A stretch of 27,565 bases of DNA from SVTX01 sp045577415 (GTDB taxonomy: Bacteria; Bacillota; Clostridia; Oscillospirales; CAG-272), in NCBI GenBank assembly GCA_045577415.1, contig JAZNII010000111.1, forward strand, positions 1 to 27,565, in the 5' to 3' direction. Of this stretch, positions 1 through 7,615 are shown piece after piece (position 1 is the first letter of the stretch; each line of letters begins with the position of its first letter). Both the position numbers and the translations under genes were made by a program. A model generated the notes under the pieces. It searched no databases. It saw only the letters and a list, made by a program, of their open reading frames with translations, and was not told where the DNA came from.

Positions 1-1
1 G

Positions 2-2533
2 GCAGGTCGCGCTGCAACAGTTGTTGGCGGTAGATACGGTCTTGGTTCTAAGGATACACCTCCCTCAAGCGTATTCGCAGTATACGAAAACCTTGCGGCA
101 GATGCTCCCAAGAACAACTTCACTATCGGTATCGTAGATGACGTTACCGGCTGTTCTCTTGAAGAGAAGCCCGCTCCTGATACCGCTCCCAAGAGCACTA
201 TCAGCTGCAAATTCTGGGGTCTCGGCGGCGACGGTACCGTTGGTGCTAACAAGAACTCCATCAAGATCATCGGTGACCACACCGACAAGTTCATTCAGGC
301 ATACTTCCAGTATGACTCCAAGAAGACCTCCGGTATCACCATTTCTCACCTGAGATTCGGTGATAAGGCTATCAAGGCTCCTTACTACGTAACCAAGGCA
401 AACTTCGTTGCTTGCCATAACGTAGCATACCTCCTTGACGGCTTCAAGATCGTTGAAGACGTTAAGCCCGGCGGAGCATTCCTTCTTGACTGTGCATGGA
501 CTCCCGAGGAGCTTGATTCCAAGCTTCCCGCAGGCGTTAAGTCCTACATCGCTAAGAACAACGTACAGTTCTACATCATCAACGCTACTTCTATCGCTAA
601 GAACGAAGTTGGCAACATGAAGGTTAAGAACACCGTTCTTCAGTCCGCATTCTTCAAGCTGGCTAACATCATGCCCATCGACGAAGCTATCAACTACATG
701 AAGTACATGGCAACCAAGTCCTACTCCAAGTTCGGTGAGGAAGTTGTTGCTCAGAACCACAAGGCAATCGAAATGGGTGCTGACGCATTCGTTAAGGTTG
801 ACGTCCCCGCTGAGTGGGCTAACTGCGAAGCAGACGCTCCCGCAGCTCTCGTTACCGGTGAGCGCGCTGACCTCGTTGATTTCGTTAACAATGTTGTTAA
901 CCCCACCAACGCTATGAAGGGTGACAGTCTCCCTGTTTCCGCATTCGAAGCTTACGTTGACGGTCAGTTCCCCCAGGGCTCTGCCGCTTACGAAAAGAGA
1001 GGCGTTGCAGTTATGGTTCCCGAGTGGAATCCCGACAAGTGCGTTCAGTGTAACAGCTGCGCGTTCGTATGTCCTCACGCTACTATCCGTCCCTTCGCTA
1101 TGACCGAGGAGGAGGCTGCTAACGCTCCCGAATCCACCAAGTTCTGCGCGAAGCCCGTTATCAAGACCAACTACAAGTTCACCATGGCTGTTTCTCCCCT
1201 TGACTGTATGGGATGTACCCTCTGCGTAAAGGCTTGTCCCGTAAACGCTACCGCAGACAAGAAGGCTGCAGCAGCAGGCGAGAAGGCAGACGCTTCGGCT
1301 TACGCTATCCGTATGGTTCCCGCAGCTACTCAGGCAGACCAGCAGGCAGCTTGGGATTACGCTGTTGCAAATGTATCCGAGAAGCCCGAGATCATAGGCA
1401 ACACCGTTAAGGGTTCGCAGTTCAAGCAGCCTCTGCTTGAATTCTCCGGCTCTTGTGCAGGTTGTGCTGAGACATCTTACGCTCGTCTCGTAACACAGCT
1501 CTTCGGTGAGAGAATGTATATCTCCAACGCAACCGGATGTTCTTCCATCTGGGGTGGCTCCGCTCCCTCTACTCCTTACACAGTAAATAAGGAGTCCGGT
1601 CGCGGTCCCGCTTGGGCTAACTCCCTCTTCGAGGACAACGCTGAGCACGGTCTCGGTATGTACCTCGGTCAGAAGGCTATTCGCGAGAGACTTATCGCTA
1701 AGGTAAAGGCTCTTGAGACTCCTTGCGACAAGTGCAAGGCCATCGTTGACGAATATCTCAATACTCTCGACGACGGCGCGGCAAATGAGAAGGCTACCAA
1801 GGCTCTCGTTGAGCTTCTTGAGGGCTGGGCAGCTGACGGCAACAAGGCTGCTGCTGAGATCCTCGCTGAAAAGAACTACCTCAACAAGAAGTCCATGTGG
1901 ATCTTCGGTGGTGACGGTTGGGCATACGACATCGGTTTCGGCGGTCTTGACCACGTGCTTGCTTCCGGCGAGAACGTAAACATCTTCGTATTCGATACCG
2001 AGGTTTACTCCAACACCGGCGGACAGGCATCCAAGGCTTCCAACATCGGTCAGGTCGCTCAGTTCGCAGCAGCAGGTAAGGCAATCGGCAAGAAGAACCT
2101 TGCAGAGATCGCTATGTCCTACGGCTACGTTTACACCGCTCAGGTCGCTATGGGCTACGATATGAACCAGCTCCTCAAGGCTCTTACCGAGGCTGAGGCT
2201 TACAACGGTCCTTCTCTTATCATCGGTTACGCTCCTTGTGAGATGCACGGTGTTAAGGGCGGCATGCAGAACTGCCAGCTCGAGATGAAGAAGGCAGTTG
2301 AGGCAGGCTACTGGCAGACCTTCAGATACAACCCCACTCTTGAGTCGGGCAAGCTCACCATCGACTCCAAGGAGCCCACGGCAAGCTACGTTGACTTCAT
2401 CAAGAACGAGACCCGTTACGCTCGTCTTGCACAGTCCAACCCCGAAAGAGCTGCTGCTCTCTTCGCTAAGGCTGAGGCTAACGCAAAGGCTAAGTACGAC
2501 AGACTCCAGAAAATGGGCAAGTTGTATGAATAA
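2..2533 (+). CDS. nifJ: Pyruvate:ferredoxin (flavodoxin) oxidoreductase, 3' part
   Basis: The reading frame is open from the first bases of the window to TAA at 2531-2533 (843 residues), so the start lies upstream. Full-length single-chain enzymes are about 1170-1200 residues, so roughly the first 330 are missing. The enzyme oxidatively decarboxylates pyruvate to acetyl-CoA and reduces ferredoxin in anaerobic metabolism. Visible are the GGRYGL segment near the window start, two ferredoxin-type clusters with C-x2-C-x2-C-x3-C-P spacing (KCVQCNSCAFVCP at about 1039-1077; DCMGCTLCVKACP at about 1202-1240), a third-cluster region (SCAGCAETSYARL, later ATGCSS), and the thiamine diphosphate motif GGDGWAYDIGFGG near 1909-1947. 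An internal Met at 617 could be mistaken for a start but lies mid-domain. Codon use is strongly biased towards C-ending codons, as in a highly expressed gene. Identification is secure. Confidence 0.97.
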   Translation, partial: AGRAATVVGGRYGLGSKDTPPSSVFAVYENLAADAPKNNFTIGIVDDVTGCSLEEKPAPDTAPKSTISCKFWGLGGDGTVGANKNSIKIIGDHTDKFIQAYFQYDSKKTSGITISHLRFGDKAIKAPYYVTKANFVACHNVAYLLDGFKIVEDVKPGGAFLLDCAWTPEELDSKLPAGVKSYIAKNNVQFYIINATSIAKNEVGNMKVKNTVLQSAFFKLANIMPIDEAINYMKYMATKSYSKFGEEVVAQNHKAIEMGADAFVKVDVPAEWANCEADAPAALVTGERADLVDFVNNVVNPTNAMKGDSLPVSAFEAYVDGQFPQGSAAYEKRGVAVMVPEWNPDKCVQCNSCAFVCPHATIRPFAMTEEEAANAPESTKFCAKPVIKTNYKFTMAVSPLDCMGCTLCVKACPVNATADKKAAAAGEKADASAYAIRMVPAATQADQQAAWDYAVANVSEKPEIIGNTVKGSQFKQPLLEFSGSCAGCAETSYARLVTQLFGERMYISNATGCSSIWGGSAPSTPYTVNKESGRGPAWANSLFEDNAEHGLGMYLGQKAIRERLIAKVKALETPCDKCKAIVDEYLNTLDDGAANEKATKALVELLEGWAADGNKAAAEILAEKNYLNKKSMWIFGGDGWAYDIGFGGLDHVLASGENVNIFVFDTEVYSNTGGQASKASNIGQVAQFAAAGKAIGKKNLAEIAMSYGYVYTAQVAMGYDMNQLLKALTEAEAYNGPSLIIGYAPCEMHGVKGGMQNCQLEMKKAVEAGYWQTFRYNPTLESGKLTIDSKEPTASYVDFIKNETRYARLAQSNPERAAALFAKAEANAKAKYDRLQKMGKLYE

Positions 2534-2543
2534 TTAAAGATAT

Positions 2544-2582
2544 GCGGGGAAAACCCTTTTTGAAAAAAGGTGTTTTCCCCGC
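2544..2582 (+). repeat. Imperfect palindrome downstream of nifJ, dispersed repeat family
   Basis: GCGGGGAAAA at the left pairs with TTTTCCCCGC at the right around a CTTTTTGAAAAAAGG core. No clean T tract follows directly. The downstream CCCAAAAACTTTTCAAAAAA continues the pattern seen at 18788, 19082-19120 and 26834, so this is probably a dispersed intergenic repeat that may add to termination. Confidence 0.6.
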
Positions 2583-2630
2583 ACCCCTTTCCCAAAAACT
2601 TTTCAAAAAATTGGTTAGTATAAAAATAAA

Positions 2631-2658
2631 GTCCTTTCTTCTACGGAAAGGACTTTTT
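2631..2658. terminator. Bidirectional terminator between nifJ and cassette copy 1
   Basis: GTCCTTTC (2631-2638) pairs perfectly with GAAAGGAC (2646-2653) around a 7-nt loop. TTTTT follows on the + strand. On the - strand TTTATTTTTA follows. It sits between the convergent nifJ and the small Cys-rich ORF, so it can serve both. Confidence 0.85.
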
Positions 2659-2674
2659 ATAATGCAGCTATTTA

Positions 2675-2837
2675 TTAATTTGGAGCAAATTCGGGGAAAA
2701 CAAGACAAAAAGTAGTCGCACTCGTCGCAGCAACACTCAATGCCCCTCTCTCCGTTGCCAAGACAAGTGGCAGGCTCTCCGGGCGTAAGTTCTACACCGC
2801 TAATATCAATTACAATTTTTTGAATATTCCTGCTCAT
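2675..2837 (-). CDS. Small Cys-rich protein, cassette copy 1 (frameshifted near 3' end)
   Basis: A short ORF starts at ATG 2837 with GAGGG 4 nt upstream and encodes a protein almost identical to the one at 10062-10229. It has an N-terminal IVIDISGVELTPGEP segment, then CLGNGERG and CCCDECDY, with six Cys spaced C-x9-CCC-x2-C-x5-C. Relative to the paralogue there is one extra base in the CCCC run (2693-2696). Without it the frame would read CFPEFAPN and stop at TAA 2675-2677. With it the frame stays open to 2490, running into the 3' end of nifJ and adding an unrelated basic tail. The frameshift could be real decay or a homopolymer sequencing error. The Cys cluster suggests metal or Fe-S binding, or a disulfide-rich peptide, but no function is known to me. 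It lies 21 nt after the U tract of the structured leader at 2858-3073. Confidence 0.65.
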
Positions 2838-2857
2838 ATATCCCTCCGTCGGCATAC

Positions 2858-3073
2858 AAAAAAGGTGCGCAACCGAAGCCACGCACCGAAAAACGCCAAC
2901 TCCGATTGCTGCTACACAAAACCAGATGAACGGGATAATGGTATCCGACATACTACCTGTTGGAATTGGCGCTTTTACCAAATTCAAAAGTAGTATGCTC
3001 AAAAAAGGGTACAATATCCCCTATATATTATAGAAAGACCGTCATCCCTCAAAGTTATTCTGTTTTGTGTAGC
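2858..3073 (-). ncRNA. Candidate structured leader RNA, cassette copy 1
   Basis: From the predicted start at 3073 the RNA begins GCUACACAAAA (3073-3063), which pairs perfectly with UUUUGUGUAGC (2921-2911) to close a 163-nt domain. Inside, GAUGACGG (3046-3039) pairs with CCGUUCAUC (2933-2925) with one bulge. A hairpin pairs CAUACUAC (2997-2990) with GUAGUAUG (2956-2949) and carries the conserved UUGGUAAAA (2981-2973). After the closing helix comes a 10-bp terminator with UUCG loop (2864-2887) and U6 (2863-2858), then the Cys-rich ORF. The same layout is present at 9837 and 9495. It could be a cis-regulatory attenuator/riboswitch-like leader or a free-standing RNA with occasional read-through. 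No match to a known class comes to mind. Confidence 0.7.
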
Positions 3074-3079
3074 ATATAT

Positions 3080-3108
3080 ATTATATCACAAAATTTACAA
3101 AACATCAA
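3080..3108 (-). promoter_or_regulatory. Promoter of cassette copy 1
   Basis: On the - strand, -35 TTGATG (3108-3103), a 17-nt spacer, and a perfect -10 TATAAT (3085-3080). The seventh base after the -10 is the G that opens the P1 helix at 3073. The same arrangement occurs in copies 2 and 3. Confidence 0.8.
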
Positions 3109-3199
3109 GCAATTTGGCGAAAAAATAATATAATAAAAACATCTTCCGAAAAACGCAATTATACGCCATCATTTCTTGAAAATCCATTGTTGTAAAAAT

Positions 3200-3229
3200 A
3201 AATGTCCCCCGTGAAAATAGGGGACATTT
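3200..3229 (-). terminator. Terminator of the PHP-MATE-CBM9 gene group
   Basis: AAATGTCCCC (3200-3209) pairs perfectly with GGGGACATTT (3220-3229) around a 10-nt loop. On the - strand it is followed by an ATTTATTTTTAC tract. It lies 32 nt after the stop of the CBM9-like gene. Confidence 0.85.
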
Positions 3230-3261
3230 GTTTAACAATACAACTCAAATATTAAACACCT

Positions 3262-3864
3262 TTATTTAAATACCATTTCACCGAAGCAATCGGGACGGTG
3301 GAAGGTGAATTTTTCGGTGGGAACGGGACTCCATGAGAGATAATGTGGGGGATTTGTCAGGTCGGCGCACTTGAAGCAGTTGGCGCGGATCTTTTTGCCC
3401 TCGAATACAGAGAAATCGGGGAAAAACCTCTTGATAAAGGAATAGGGGAATTTGTAGTTTATCTCCCAGCCGCCGTCAAGCTTTTCTACCTTTCGGTCGA
3501 AAATATCCTCGACGGTTTCGGGAACGAGGCGGACAAGATCGTCAAGTCCGCTGCCAATACCGAGAAAACAGCAGCCAATGGCGTTATTTTCAAAGTTGAA
3601 GTATCTGGGGTCGTCCTCCATAGGACAGAAGAAAAATTCAAGGCAGCAGTCCTCGTAAGGCTTTCCAACGGGACCTGTTTCCACCGCTCTATGCTCATAT
3701 TCCTCCGTCCAAAGACGAACCAAGATCGCTTCGTCATTGTATGCGATCTGCGCCCACGCCTTGACGGTATCGGGTGTGTCAAGATAGGGTGTGTCGATCT
3801 CAATTATCGGCTTGTCCGACCAATCCGCAGGGGCGGTCATTTTCTTTATTTCGTAAGTTTTCAT
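3262..3864 (-). CDS. Carbohydrate-binding family 9 (CBM9)-like protein
   Basis: This 200-residue protein has the look of stand-alone CBM9-like proteins. An N-terminal segment contains WSDKPIIEID, strands describing a modified state follow (KAWAQIAYNDEAILVRLW), then CLEFFFCP and YFNFENNAIG, and the typical end RANCFKCAD ... FHRPDCFGEMVF. There is no signal peptide and no attached glycosidase domain, so it is probably cytosolic. Family membership is from remembered motifs; the ligand cannot be told from sequence. The start is supported by GAGG 7 nt upstream of ATG 3864. It lies 22 nt after the MATE gene on the same strand and is followed by a good terminator, so it is probably the last gene of the PHP-MATE-CBM9 transcript. 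Confidence 0.8.
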   Translation of the reverse strand: MKTYEIKKMTAPADWSDKPIIEIDTPYLDTPDTVKAWAQIAYNDEAILVRLWTEEYEHRAVETGPVGKPYEDCCLEFFFCPMEDDPRYFNFENNAIGCCFLGIGSGLDDLVRLVPETVEDIFDRKVEKLDGGWEINYKFPYSFIKRFFPDFSVFEGKKIRANCFKCADLTNPPHYLSWSPVPTEKFTFHRPDCFGEMVFK

Positions 3865-3886
3865 ATTATAACCTCGCTTATTATAA

Positions 3887-5281
3887 TTATTTTTTTATCT
3901 CTGTTCCGTCGGGCGGCAGCTTGTTAAGGAATATCAGCGTCACGGGCAGGGTTATCGCCGCGGTGATCACATAAGCTACGGGTTGAGCCATCTCAAGTCC
4001 CAGAAGTCCGTTGTCAAACAACTTTTCGCAGACGGCGGGCAGAATATAAATCGCAGGGATAAAGGCAACTCCGTTTTGAAGCGCCGACAAAAGGATGGCG
4101 GGAACTCGCTTTCCGATACTCTGGAACATCATATTGCCGACTACCGTAAATGGCAGGACCCAAAGCACCGCGCAGCTGATCCGCAGCGCCGTCTTTCCGA
4201 TCTCCGTGATAAGAGGATCGTTCTCGGAATTGAAAAATCCTATGATGTAGGGCGCAAAAATGAAGCAGACCACCGCAAGCGTGCCGATAAGCGCGAGACC
4301 GAATATCATTGTAACGTAGCTTCCCTTTTTGACGCGGCTGTATTTTTTCGCGCCGTAATTGAACGCCGAGACAGGCTGGAAGCCTTGACCTATACCAAGT
4401 CCTACGCAGAAGATGAACTGCACCGTCTTTGAAACGTAGCCCATAGCCGTGACCGCCGCCGTATCTCCCAACGCTCTCGCCTGGGTGTTGAGCATAGCCG
4501 TGGATATACTTCCGAGACCCTGACGGATAAAGCTTGGAAATCCCGTTGAAACAATATCCCACACGATACGTCCGCTAATAAAACCTTTTGTAAATCTTAT
4601 CCTACTCTGCGTTTTTTTCATAATGAATGGTATCGCGAGAATGATAAGGCTTATATACTGCGAGATCGCCGTGGCAAGACCCGCACCCGCAGTACCCATT
4701 CCTATTTCCATAACTAAAATATAGTCAAACAGAATATTTAAGATTCCGCCCGAGGTCAGACCTATCATAGCGAAGGTCGCCTTGCCCTCGTAGCGCAGGA
4801 CGTTATTAAAAACACAAGACGCGGTCATAGCGGGCGCGGCTATGAAGATGTATTTTGCATAGTCCGCCGCGTGAGGCAGGATCTCCTTCGTGCTTCCAAG
4901 AAAGTCCATCAGCGGTTCGTTGAATATAAGTCCAACTATCATTATGACAAGTCCGCAGCAGGTCGAAAGCAACAGACTTGTAGTAACGAAATATCCCGCT
5001 CGCTTTTCGTCTTTAGCGCCAAGCAGTCGGCTGACGTGGCTTCCCGCGCCGTGACCAAACATAAATCCAAACGCCTGAAGTATCGCCATAATACTGAACA
5101 CTACGCCCGGCGCGCCGCCCTCCGCAGTTCCAAGCGTGCTGACGAAATAGGTGTCCGCCATATTGTATATGTTTGTGATCAGCATACTGATCGTAGTCGG
5201 AAGTCCAAGGGTGATAACTAATTTCCAGACCGTAGTCTCGGTCATTTTTTTATATTGTAATTCGCTTTTAGTTGCTGACAA
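3887..5281 (-). CDS. MATE family efflux transporter
   Basis: A 464-residue integral membrane protein with about 12 hydrophobic segments and the MATE signature near the N terminus: VITLGLPTTISMLI, NIYNMADTYFVS, then FMFGHGAGSHVSRLLGAKD. The second half repeats this pattern with QGLGSISTAMLNTQAR and FCVGLGIGQGFQPVSAFNYG. MATE proteins export cationic compounds, drugs or metabolites using Na+ or H+ gradients; the substrate here is unknown. The chosen start is TTG at 5281, because AGAGGG sits 8 nt upstream. The first ATG, 12 codons later, has no ribosome binding site. It lies 51 nt after the PHP gene and 22 nt before the CBM9-like gene, consistent with cotranscription. Confidence 0.92.
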   Translation of the reverse strand: MSATKSELQYKKMTETTVWKLVITLGLPTTISMLITNIYNMADTYFVSTLGTAEGGAPGVVFSIMAILQAFGFMFGHGAGSHVSRLLGAKDEKRAGYFVTTSLLLSTCCGLVIMIVGLIFNEPLMDFLGSTKEILPHAADYAKYIFIAAPAMTASCVFNNVLRYEGKATFAMIGLTSGGILNILFDYILVMEIGMGTAGAGLATAISQYISLIILAIPFIMKKTQSRIRFTKGFISGRIVWDIVSTGFPSFIRQGLGSISTAMLNTQARALGDTAAVTAMGYVSKTVQFIFCVGLGIGQGFQPVSAFNYGAKKYSRVKKGSYVTMIFGLALIGTLAVVCFIFAPYIIGFFNSENDPLITEIGKTALRISCAVLWVLPFTVVGNMMFQSIGKRVPAILLSALQNGVAFIPAIYILPAVCEKLFDNGLLGLEMAQPVAYVITAAITLPVTLIFLNKLPPDGTEIKK

Positions 5282-5332
5282 GTTTTCTTCCCTCTTTTGC
5301 TTTTGTCCTTTTATGTCGGGGACTCAAATAGT

Positions 5333-6229
5333 TTAATCAAACAAAACGTAGTTTGTCCAAGCTTTTTTGCCGTTTGCGTCGGTGACCTCGGCGCGCACGA
5401 AGCGGTCGTGGGCAACCTTGGTATATTCGGCTTTTACAAGCCCGTCCTCGCGAATTATCCTACCCGCCGCCCAGGTAGTATTGCTCTGAAATACCACCTT
5501 ACTGACGGGAGAGCAGATAACTCTGACTTTGTCGGGCGCGATCTTCTCTATATGGACCTCGGGACCCTGTGTGGCGTAAAATCTGCCCGCGCGGATAGCT
5601 CTCATAAGACTTTGAGTGTCCATATCCGCGGACTCGACCATTATCCAGCCGCGGCACTCGTCGCCGTCGTAATAATGGGTATCGTCGGCGGCTACGAGAT
5701 TTGTAAGTCTGCCTGCCGTCGCAAGCTGATCGAGAATAATGTCTGAATAGGCTCTGTCGCTCATTCCCCATTCGGAGACCGAGTTGTATATCTCGGATGC
5801 GTCAAACTCTCCGAGAGTCATAAGCTGCTCGGGAGTGTTGAGGCTCCAGGCGGGGTGAGCTACGATAGCAAGCCCGTTATGGAGCTTTATTCTCTTGATC
5901 ACCTCTGCCGCCTTGGCAAAAGCGGTTTTTTGCATATTTTTCCAATCTTTGGGGATCTCGGGGTCGCTGGTCATGCCCACACCCACGATATGCACGACAT
6001 GTGCGCCGTCATGTCCGCCAATATCATACTCGCATCCCGACAGTATCTTAAGTCCCTCTATCTCCCTCTCCTCGCCGTATTTCCAGTGGTCGGTGATGGC
6101 GATGGCATCGTATCCCTCGTCGCGGTATATTCTCGCCGCTTCCTCGGGCGTTGCGTGACCGTCCGAAAGCGTTGTATGTGTGTGAAGTCCAAGCTTTACT
6201 CGGGTTTTTCCAAGCATATCTACGTACAT
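5333..6229 (-). CDS. PHP-domain metal-dependent phosphoesterase
   Basis: A 298-residue protein of the stand-alone PHP family. Metal-binding motifs are visible in order: HTHTTLSDG (His16, His18), AITDHWK (Asp47, His48), GCEYD (Glu67), HIVGVGM (His80), VAHPAW and AADDTHYYDGDE. The C-terminal third contains the ATQGPEVHIEKI and AGRIIREDG segments typical of the longer CehA/McbA-like branch. The family hydrolyses phosphoester or phosphodiester bonds; no specific substrate can be assigned. GGAGG lies 8 nt before ATG 6229, and a promoter is visible at 6271-6299, so this is likely the first gene of the three-gene operon. The antisense frames over it are shadows. Confidence 0.88.
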   Translation of the reverse strand: MYVDMLGKTRVKLGLHTHTTLSDGHATPEEAARIYRDEGYDAIAITDHWKYGEEREIEGLKILSGCEYDIGGHDGAHVVHIVGVGMTSDPEIPKDWKNMQKTAFAKAAEVIKRIKLHNGLAIVAHPAWSLNTPEQLMTLGEFDASEIYNSVSEWGMSDRAYSDIILDQLATAGRLTNLVAADDTHYYDGDECRGWIMVESADMDTQSLMRAIRAGRFYATQGPEVHIEKIAPDKVRVICSPVSKVVFQSNTTWAAGRIIREDGLVKAEYTKVAHDRFVRAEVTDANGKKAWTNYVLFD

Positions 6230-6270
6230 TTTTAAATCCTCCGATCAAAAGAAACATATTTCTATTTTAT

Positions 6271-6299
6271 ATTTTAGCACTTATTCCCTCTCAAATCAA
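6271..6299 (-). promoter_or_regulatory. Promoter of the PHP-MATE-CBM9 group
   Basis: On the - strand, -35 TTGATT (6299-6294), a 17-nt spacer, and -10 TAAAAT (6276-6271), about 42 bp before the PHP start codon. Confidence 0.65.
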
Positions 6300-6369
6300 G
6301 ACCTTTTGCCCAAAAAAGGAGATTAATATTTGTGCATCTGTCAAATTTTCGGGAAATTACTCTAACCCC

Positions 6370-6398
6370 TTGAAAAATTTTAAATAATTAGGTATAAT
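6370..6398 (+). promoter_or_regulatory. Promoter of the 6520 membrane protein gene
   Basis: -35 TTGAAA (6370-6375), 17-nt spacer, -10 TATAAT (6393-6398). The predicted start near 6405 leaves about 115 nt of leader before ATG 6520, in which I see no strong hairpin or terminator. Confidence 0.75.
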
Positions 6399-6519
6399 TA
6401 AAATAGCGGAATGTGCGGATGCGTCTGCATACCGTCAATACGAAATATAGCTTTTGCGGTGCAAAAAACGCGGAGCGAAATGCAACGATCATAAAAAATA
6501 AACGAAAGGTTGAAAATTT

Positions 6520-7575
6520 ATGGAAAACGCAAAAAAGTTAACGGGATGGAAAAAGGCTTTTGCGATAGTCGGAATAACCCTTGGCGCGATAGTCGCCCTT
6601 GTTTTGGCGATCCTTATCGGAATTCACGCCCTCACGCCCGTGGTATTCAACGGCTTTTATTTCAACGCTGATGCCGAGTACGTAACCCCCGGAATATACG
6701 AGGGCCTCGTTCCCCAAGGCTACGCATACGTGGACGAAAACAAGCTTTATCTCCAGTGCGGTTACATGGCCGACGGCAAGTCCGCAAGCCGCATCTACGT
6801 AACAAACTCTGAGGACATTGACGACACCTTCTACGTCGAGCTTTACACCGCCGACGGCAAGCCTTACACGGGTCACACGGGCGGCATCGCGTCGGCACTC
6901 GGCTTTGTATGGCTGGCAAACGACGGCGACGGCGACGACAACTGCGTTTGGGTAATGTCTCTCGCAGAGCTGCTCTCCGCGAAAAATGGCGGCAAGATGA
7001 CCCTTAAAACAAGCTTTCAGCCCGAGAGCCGCTCGGCGTACTGCTTCGCTGACGGAAATTATCTCTGGGTAGGAGAATTCCACGATGCCGAGAAATACCC
7101 CACCAAGGACACCCACAAATTCGATGTCTCGGGCGGTACAAATTCCGCGCTTGTCTGCGCCTACAAGCTTGACGCAAACTCCGAATACGGTATTGCCTGC
7201 GAGAAAGACGGCGAGGCTGATGTTTTCACCCCCGAGCTTCTGCTTTCGGTGACCGATCAGGTTCAGGGCTTTACCAAGACCCCCGACGGCTTTGCTATCT
7301 CCAGCTCCTACGCCGTCTCGCCCTCTCACCTGCGCTTTTACAGTGACGTGACCAAGGACACTCCCGACACCGCTCTTTCGGTAAACGGAGAGGATGTTCC
7401 CGTCTACTTCCTTGACGCTGACGCTCTTACGAAGGACGTTCAGGCGGCTCCCATGAGTGAGGAGATATTTGTCAAGGACGGTCGTCTTTACGTACTCTTT
7501 GAATCGGCTTGCCAAAAGTACATTTTCGGCAACTTTACCCACGGAATACATATTTACAGCTACGCGCTTGATTAA
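6520..7575 (+). CDS. Membrane-anchored protein of unknown function
   Basis: A 351-residue protein I do not recognise. Residues about 12-36 form one hydrophobic helix preceded by lysines, so the bulk is probably outside the cell, tethered by an uncleaved N-terminal anchor. The exported part contains recurring short blocks of the form aromatic-x-D/N-G/N-x-LY/LW/FA: YVDENKLYLQ, YCFADGNYLWVG, FTKTPDGFAISS and IFVKDGRLYVLF. These resemble successive blades of a beta-propeller; this is inference from spacing and strand pattern only. AAAGG lies 10 nt before ATG, and a consensus promoter is at 6370-6398. The following cca gene starts 40 bp downstream on the same strand, so the two may be cotranscribed. 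Confidence 0.75.
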   Translation: MENAKKLTGWKKAFAIVGITLGAIVALVLAILIGIHALTPVVFNGFYFNADAEYVTPGIYEGLVPQGYAYVDENKLYLQCGYMADGKSASRIYVTNSEDIDDTFYVELYTADGKPYTGHTGGIASALGFVWLANDGDGDDNCVWVMSLAELLSAKNGGKMTLKTSFQPESRSAYCFADGNYLWVGEFHDAEKYPTKDTHKFDVSGGTNSALVCAYKLDANSEYGIACEKDGEADVFTPELLLSVTDQVQGFTKTPDGFAISSSYAVSPSHLRFYSDVTKDTPDTALSVNGEDVPVYFLDADALTKDVQAAPMSEEIFVKDGRLYVLFESACQKYIFGNFTHGIHIYSYALD

Positions 7576-7615
7576 AAAATTATAAAGAAATAAACAAAGA
7601 AAGGAGAGCGCCGAT

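Noticed and set aside
65..2248. 727-residue open frame on the - strand opposite nifJ
   Set aside because: It is an artefact of the strong codon bias of nifJ. The frame has no recognisable domains, and the + strand protein is an unmistakable PFOR.
2490..3014. 174-residue - strand frame as a single protein
   Set aside because: Its first 59 codons are the structured leader and its last part follows a frameshift. Only 2675-2837 is supported, by the paralogue at 10062.
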